From: JACPYG01 sp964356545
GTDB taxonomy: Bacteria > Patescibacteriota > Minisyncoccia > Minisyncoccales > Staskawiczbacteraceae
Length of the DNA: 9,820 bases
NCBI GenBank assembly: GCA_964356545.1
Contig: CAYHHX010000017.1
Span: forward strand, 1-9,820
Direction: 5' to 3'
Shown: piece by piece, positions 7,466 to 9,820 of the stretch
Layout of the letters: the number at the start of each line of letters is the position of its first letter
Numbering within the stretch: position 1 is the stretch's first letter
Position numbers and translations under genes: made by a program
The notes under the pieces: model-generated
Told to the model about the DNA's origin: nothing
Databases searched by the model: none
The model's input: only the letters and a program-made list of their open reading frames with translations

Positions 7466-8272
7466 TCAGTCTCGAAGATAAGCTGCGGTTACCTCATGTG
7501 GCCAGGCAAGCGTAACCGGTCCACCCTCAAGCGGAGCAAATACACATTCCGTTGCGCCCAACACATTGAGAATTGGACAGTAATCCGCATAACGGAAATA
7601 TCCGTCGGCCGAAATGCGAACCGAAATATTAAACTCCGGTGGGCGATTCTCGGTACTTTTGAATTTCTCGTTACCACGAGAGACAATCCATTCAATAGTG
7701 TCGGCGATCTGTGCAGTCGCCTGTTTATCGAACTTCAGCCGCTTGCCCCTTTGGATAATGAGGCACTCACCAGCTCTCGCTCCCGCGGCGAAGATATCCA
7801 TTTTCTCTTTTCGGTGTACAAGTAGTTCGGGATGATACTGCACACAAAGTAATGGTTTTCTTACCAAAACTTCCATGAGGTGCCAATGAGCGTGACCCAG
7901 ATTTTGTCCAGCGCTCTGGCCAACGTGGATGAATGTGGCCATTTCCACACGATCCTTCTTGATCGCCAGGCGTACGATTTCAAGTGCTTCGTGAATTGCA
8001 GTGAAGCCACCGAGCGTCTGAAGTTTCTCCGCACCCCAGCACTTTTGAGGAATGATAAGGCGGTGGTTCTCGTGGGGAGTAAAGTAAGTGGGCAAGAATC
8101 GCCATCTTGTTGAGATACCACTAAGAGGAATTTCATCTTGAGGCTTGGTACAGAATGGACATTTCTCTGGGTCGATTGGCAATGGTGGTTGCCATGGCCG
8201 CGACAGTTTAATTGCTGTCTTGGTGCCGCCACTGATTATCATGGTAAATCCGCCAAAGAGTGGTTCAGACAC
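7466..8272 (-). CDS. HIT/GalT-superfamily nucleotidyl hydrolase or transferase
   Basis: A 268-residue minus-strand protein. Cys38-x2-Cys41 (CPFC) resembles the zinc pair of galactose-1-phosphate uridylyltransferase (GalT) and longer HIT proteins. PHENHRLIIPQKCW (66-79) matches the HIT substrate-site strand, and GQSAGQNLGHAHWHL (118-132) carries the histidine triad His127-x-His129-x-His131. GalT normally has HPHxQ; the third histidine here is the form usual in HIT hydrolases. At 268 residues it is longer than small HIT proteins and shorter than most GalT enzymes. The C-terminal WPHEVTAAYLRD tail looks GalT-like. The likely reaction is cleavage or transfer of a nucleoside monophosphate on a nucleotide or nucleotide-sugar substrate. 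The GTG start at 8272 is supported by GGAAAGGA 7 bases upstream; ATG 8242 is a weaker alternative. The gene is strikingly GC-rich (hand counts 36/60 at 7501-7560 and 30/60 at 7921-7980, against 7/60 at 6541-6600), has its own promoter and terminator, and interrupts a co-directional pathway, which suggests separate origin and regulation. Confidence 0.87.
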   Translation of the reverse strand: MSEPLFGGFTMIISGGTKTAIKLSRPWQPPLPIDPEKCPFCTKPQDEIPLSGISTRWRFLPTYFTPHENHRLIIPQKCWGAEKLQTLGGFTAIHEALEIVRLAIKKDRVEMATFIHVGQSAGQNLGHAHWHLMEVLVRKPLLCVQYHPELLVHRKEKMDIFAAGARAGECLIIQRGKRLKFDKQATAQIADTIEWIVSRGNEKFKSTENRPPEFNISVRISADGYFRYADYCPILNVLGATECVFAPLEGGPVTLAWPHEVTAAYLRD

Positions 8273-8279
8273 TATTAAG

Positions 8280-8287
8280 TCCTTTCC
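8280..8287 (-). promoter_or_regulatory. Strong ribosome binding site for the HIT gene
   Basis: Read on the minus strand, GGAAAGGA occupies 8287 to 8280, followed by a 7-base spacer and a GTG codon at 8272-8270. This fixes a non-ATG start. It is the best Shine-Dalgarno match in the window. Confidence 0.75.
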
Positions 8288-8313
8288 TATAAGTTGTAAT
8301 GTACTGTCTCTTA

Positions 8314-8341
8314 ATTATATCATATTATATGATATTGTCAA
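8314..8341 (-). promoter_or_regulatory. Consensus sigma-70-type promoter of the HIT gene
   Basis: On the minus strand a perfect TTGACA (8341-8336) is followed by a 16-base spacer and a perfect TATAAT (8319-8314). Transcription would start near 8307 and leave a leader of about 35 bases before the GTG. Both hexamers match consensus exactly, so unrepressed activity should be high. Confidence 0.85.
8317..8335. repeat. 19-bp perfect palindrome inside the promoter, candidate operator
   Basis: The plus-strand sequence ATATCATATTATATGATAT has 9-base arms that are perfect reverse complements around one central T. It fills the whole spacer between the -35 and -10 boxes and overlaps three bases of the -10 box. 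A dimeric repressor bound here would block polymerase, so this is a good operator candidate. AT-rich promoters yield short palindromes by chance more often, but 9+9 perfect pairs placed exactly here is more than expected. Confidence 0.6.
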
Positions 8342-8369
8342 TATTCCAAAATAGGAAAAATTAAAGTAA

Positions 8370-8375
8370 TATAAT
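8370..8375 (+). promoter_or_regulatory. Possible -10 box for gmd (weak)
   Basis: TATAAT lies 24 bases before the gmd start. No good -35 hexamer is found 16-18 bases upstream, and no TG extension precedes it. Some promoter is expected in 8273-8399, because the HIT cassette and its terminator separate gmd from the upstream operon; this is the only candidate I see. Confidence 0.22.
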
Positions 8376-8399
8376 GATATTAATAAGCTAAATGAAGCT

Positions 8400-9449
8400 A
8401 TGGTAAAAAAGGCATTGATTTTTGGAATTACGGGGCAAGACGGCTCATATTTAGCCGAGTTTTTGCTGTCTCGAGACTATGAGGTGCATGGCGTTATTCG
8501 CAGGGCAAGCACGTTTAATACCTCGCGAATTGATCATTTATACCAAGACCCTCATGTTAGCGGAGTAAAGCTTTTTTTGCACTACGGAGATTTAACCGAC
8601 ACTGGAAACATTGAAAAATTGGTCAACCAAATCAAGCCCGATGAAATTTACCATTTGGGTGCTCAATCGCATGTGCGTGTCAGTTTTGATATGCCAGAAT
8701 ACACTGCTAACACCGATGCCTTGGGAACTTTACGGATTTTAGAAGCCATAAAAAATTCGGGCAACTATGTAAAGTTTTACAATGCGGCTAGTTCTGAAAT
8801 GTTTGGCTCAACACCTCCTCCTCAAAACGAAAAAACTGTATTTCATCCAAGAAGCCCTTACGCGGTCGCCAAAGTTTTTTCTTTTGATATTACCAGAATG
8901 TATCGGGAAGCTTATGGCGTATTTGCATGTAACGGCATTCTATTTAATCACGAAAGTCCTCGCCGAGGAGAAACATTTGTTACTAGAAAAATTACAAGAA
9001 GTATTGCCAGAATAAAGGCAGGTCTTGATAAAAAATTGTATTTGGGTAATTTAGATGCCAAACGCGATTGGGGCTTTGCTCCAGAATATGTTGAAGCAAT
9101 GTATTTAATGCTTCAACAGGAAAAGCCAGATGATTATGTTATCTCTACTGGTGAAAGCCATTCGGTTAAGGAATTTTTGGAGACAGCTTTTAGTTATGCT
9201 GGATTGGGTGACTATAAAAATTATGTAGAAATTGACCAAAAATATTTTAGGCCAGCTGAGGTGGAATCCTTAATTGGAGATACTGCTAAGGCAAAAGAGA
9301 AGCTCGGCTGGCAGCCGAAAATTAAATTTAATGATTTGTGTAAAATAATGGTGGATAGCGATTTAAAGCAATTAAACGAGGATTCTTTAAATGAAGGAGA
9401 CAAGATTTTAAAAGAAAAATTTTCAAATAAATGGTGGAAGGTTGATTAA
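8400..9449 (+). CDS. gmd: GDP-mannose 4,6-dehydratase
   Basis: A 349-residue extended SDR of normal Gmd length. It converts GDP-D-mannose to GDP-4-keto-6-deoxy-D-mannose with tightly bound NADP, in the cytoplasm, the committed step to GDP-D-rhamnose and GDP-L-fucose. Diagnostic segments are GITGQDGSYLAEFLL (9-23), VIRRASTFNTSRIDHLY (32-48), HYGDLTD (61-67), YHLGAQSHVRVSF (84-96), NAASSEMFG (128-136), Tyr154-x3-Lys158 in RSPYAVAK, NHESPRRGETFVTRKI (183-198), LGNLDAKRDWGFAPEYVEAM (215-234) and STGESHSVKEF (249-259), with FRPAEVESLIGD (283-294) near the C terminus. No clear Shine-Dalgarno precedes the ATG, but the dehydratase fold begins at residue 4. The stop abuts the next ATG with no gap, so gmd and the fcl-like gene form an operon. 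Its product feeds both that enzyme and the Rmd-like reductase on the other side of the HIT cassette. Confidence 0.97.
   Translation: MVKKALIFGITGQDGSYLAEFLLSRDYEVHGVIRRASTFNTSRIDHLYQDPHVSGVKLFLHYGDLTDTGNIEKLVNQIKPDEIYHLGAQSHVRVSFDMPEYTANTDALGTLRILEAIKNSGNYVKFYNAASSEMFGSTPPPQNEKTVFHPRSPYAVAKVFSFDITRMYREAYGVFACNGILFNHESPRRGETFVTRKITRSIARIKAGLDKKLYLGNLDAKRDWGFAPEYVEAMYLMLQQEKPDDYVISTGESHSVKEFLETAFSYAGLGDYKNYVEIDQKYFRPAEVESLIGDTAKAKEKLGWQPKIKFNDLCKIMVDSDLKQLNEDSLNEGDKILKEKFSNKWWKVD
9433..9441 (+). promoter_or_regulatory. Ribosome binding site of the fcl-like gene
   Basis: GGTGGAAGG at the end of gmd lies 8 bases before the ATG at 9450. That spacing favours ATG 9450 over the in-frame ATG at 9456, which would be 14 bases away. 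Confidence 0.55.
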
Positions 9450-9820
9450 ATGTTTATGTTAGATTTAAAAAATAAAAAAATTTTAATTACCGGGGCGGAT
9501 GGATTTTTAGGAAAACATTTAGTTAATAATTTATTGGAAACAAGAGTAATTCCTAAAGAAAATTTATTCCTGCCCACAGTAAAAGAATTAGATTTGAGAA
9601 AATGGGAAAATTGCCAAAAAGCGGTCAATGGTCAGGATATTGTAGTTCATCTTGCGGCAAAAGTGGGAGGAATAGGTTTTAACCAGCAAAAACCCGGAGA
9701 ACTTTTTTATGACAATATTATAATGGGCGTTCAGTTAATGGAATCAGCCCGACAAGCCGGTGTTAAAAAATTTATAGCTATTGGAACTGTGTGCGCTTAT
9801 CCCAAAAATACCCCAGTCCC
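9450..9820 (+). CDS. fcl: GDP-L-fucose synthase-like epimerase/reductase, 3'-truncated
   Basis: The first 123 residues of an extended SDR, running off the window edge. Family enzymes (Fcl/WcaG/GMER) epimerise at C3 and C5 and reduce GDP-4-keto-6-deoxy-D-mannose to GDP-L-fucose with NADPH. Visible are the Rossmann motif ITGADGFLGKHL (13-24), VVHLAAKVGGIGFNQQKPGE (65-84), which is highly diagnostic of this family, and GVKKFIAIGTVCAYPKNTPV (104-123). The catalytic Ser of E. coli Fcl (in GSSCIYP) is Thr113 here, and its active-site Cys aligns with Cys115. The Tyr-x3-Lys pair is beyond the window. The gene directly abuts gmd. Given the GTVCAYP variant, another GDP-6-deoxyhexose such as colitose-type products cannot be excluded. 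Confidence 0.88.
   Translation, partial: MFMLDLKNKKILITGADGFLGKHLVNNLLETRVIPKENLFLPTVKELDLRKWENCQKAVNGQDIVVHLAAKVGGIGFNQQKPGELFYDNIIMGVQLMESARQAGVKKFIAIGTVCAYPKNTPV

Noticed and set aside
7430..8232. Several sizeable ORFs opposite or overlapping the HIT gene (plus-strand 7430-7825 and 7880-8113, minus-strand 7861-8232)
   Set aside because: They have no recognisable motifs, and their sequences are explained as shadow frames of a GC-rich gene that has convincing HIT motifs, a promoter, a ribosome site and a terminator.
8344..8357. A TTCC-AAAATA-GGAA inverted repeat beside the HIT promoter
   Set aside because: Only 4 base pairs per arm in AT-rich DNA; not distinguishable from chance.
7405..8399. 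Target-site duplication or terminal inverted repeats flanking the HIT cassette
   Set aside because: Both flanks are AT-rich, but I found no convincing matching direct repeat or inverted ends, and there is no transposase or integrase in the window.
1..9820. CRISPR arrays, tRNA or rRNA genes, toxin-antitoxin pairs, phage genes
   Set aside because: No spaced direct repeats, cloverleaf-like sequences or such gene products were seen. Coding sequence covers nearly all of the window and the longest gap, 8273-8399, is 127 bases.

Overview
The window is a stretch of a surface-polysaccharide (O-antigen, capsule or S-layer glycan) biosynthesis locus. The AT-rich DNA, tight packing with 4-base ATGA start/stop overlaps, mostly absent Shine-Dalgarno sites, and the gene types suggest a small-genome bacterium, plausibly a Patescibacteria/CPR lineage. 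That placement is inference, because no rRNA or marker gene is present. TGA is used as a real stop for at least four genes (ends at 3329, 5360, 6442, and 7466 on the minus strand). This argues against code 25, the Gracilibacteria/Absconditabacteria code.

Layout, left to right. (i) 1-606: the 3' two thirds of a dTDP-4-dehydrorhamnose reductase (RmlD). (ii) 599-6442: five co-directional, overlapping or nearly abutting genes. They are a GT2 glycosyltransferase fused to an FkbM methyltransferase, a stand-alone FkbM methyltransferase, an unrecognised 281-residue protein that may be a divergent GT-A glycosyltransferase, and two different GT4/GT-B glycosyltransferases. (iii) 6439-7404: a GDP-6-deoxy-D-mannose reductase (Rmd-like). 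(iv) 7421-8341: a self-contained minus-strand cassette with a near-ideal promoter, a 19-bp palindrome inside that promoter, a strong ribosome binding site, a much more GC-rich gene for a HIT/GalT-superfamily protein, and a hairpin terminator. (v) 8400-9449: GDP-mannose 4,6-dehydratase (Gmd). (vi) 9450-9820: the 5' end of a GDP-L-fucose synthase-like epimerase/reductase, cut by the window edge.

How the genes fit together. Gmd turns GDP-D-mannose into GDP-4-keto-6-deoxy-D-mannose. Rmd would reduce this to GDP-D-rhamnose, and the Fcl-like enzyme would epimerise and reduce it to GDP-L-fucose or a relative. RmlD adds dTDP-L-rhamnose. The glycosyltransferases would assemble these 6-deoxyhexoses, and the two FkbM domains could O-methylate the glycan. 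The most unusual points are the GT2-FkbM fusion next to a second FkbM gene, the unidentified 281-residue protein, and the compositionally foreign, oppositely oriented HIT cassette lying between two genes of one pathway.
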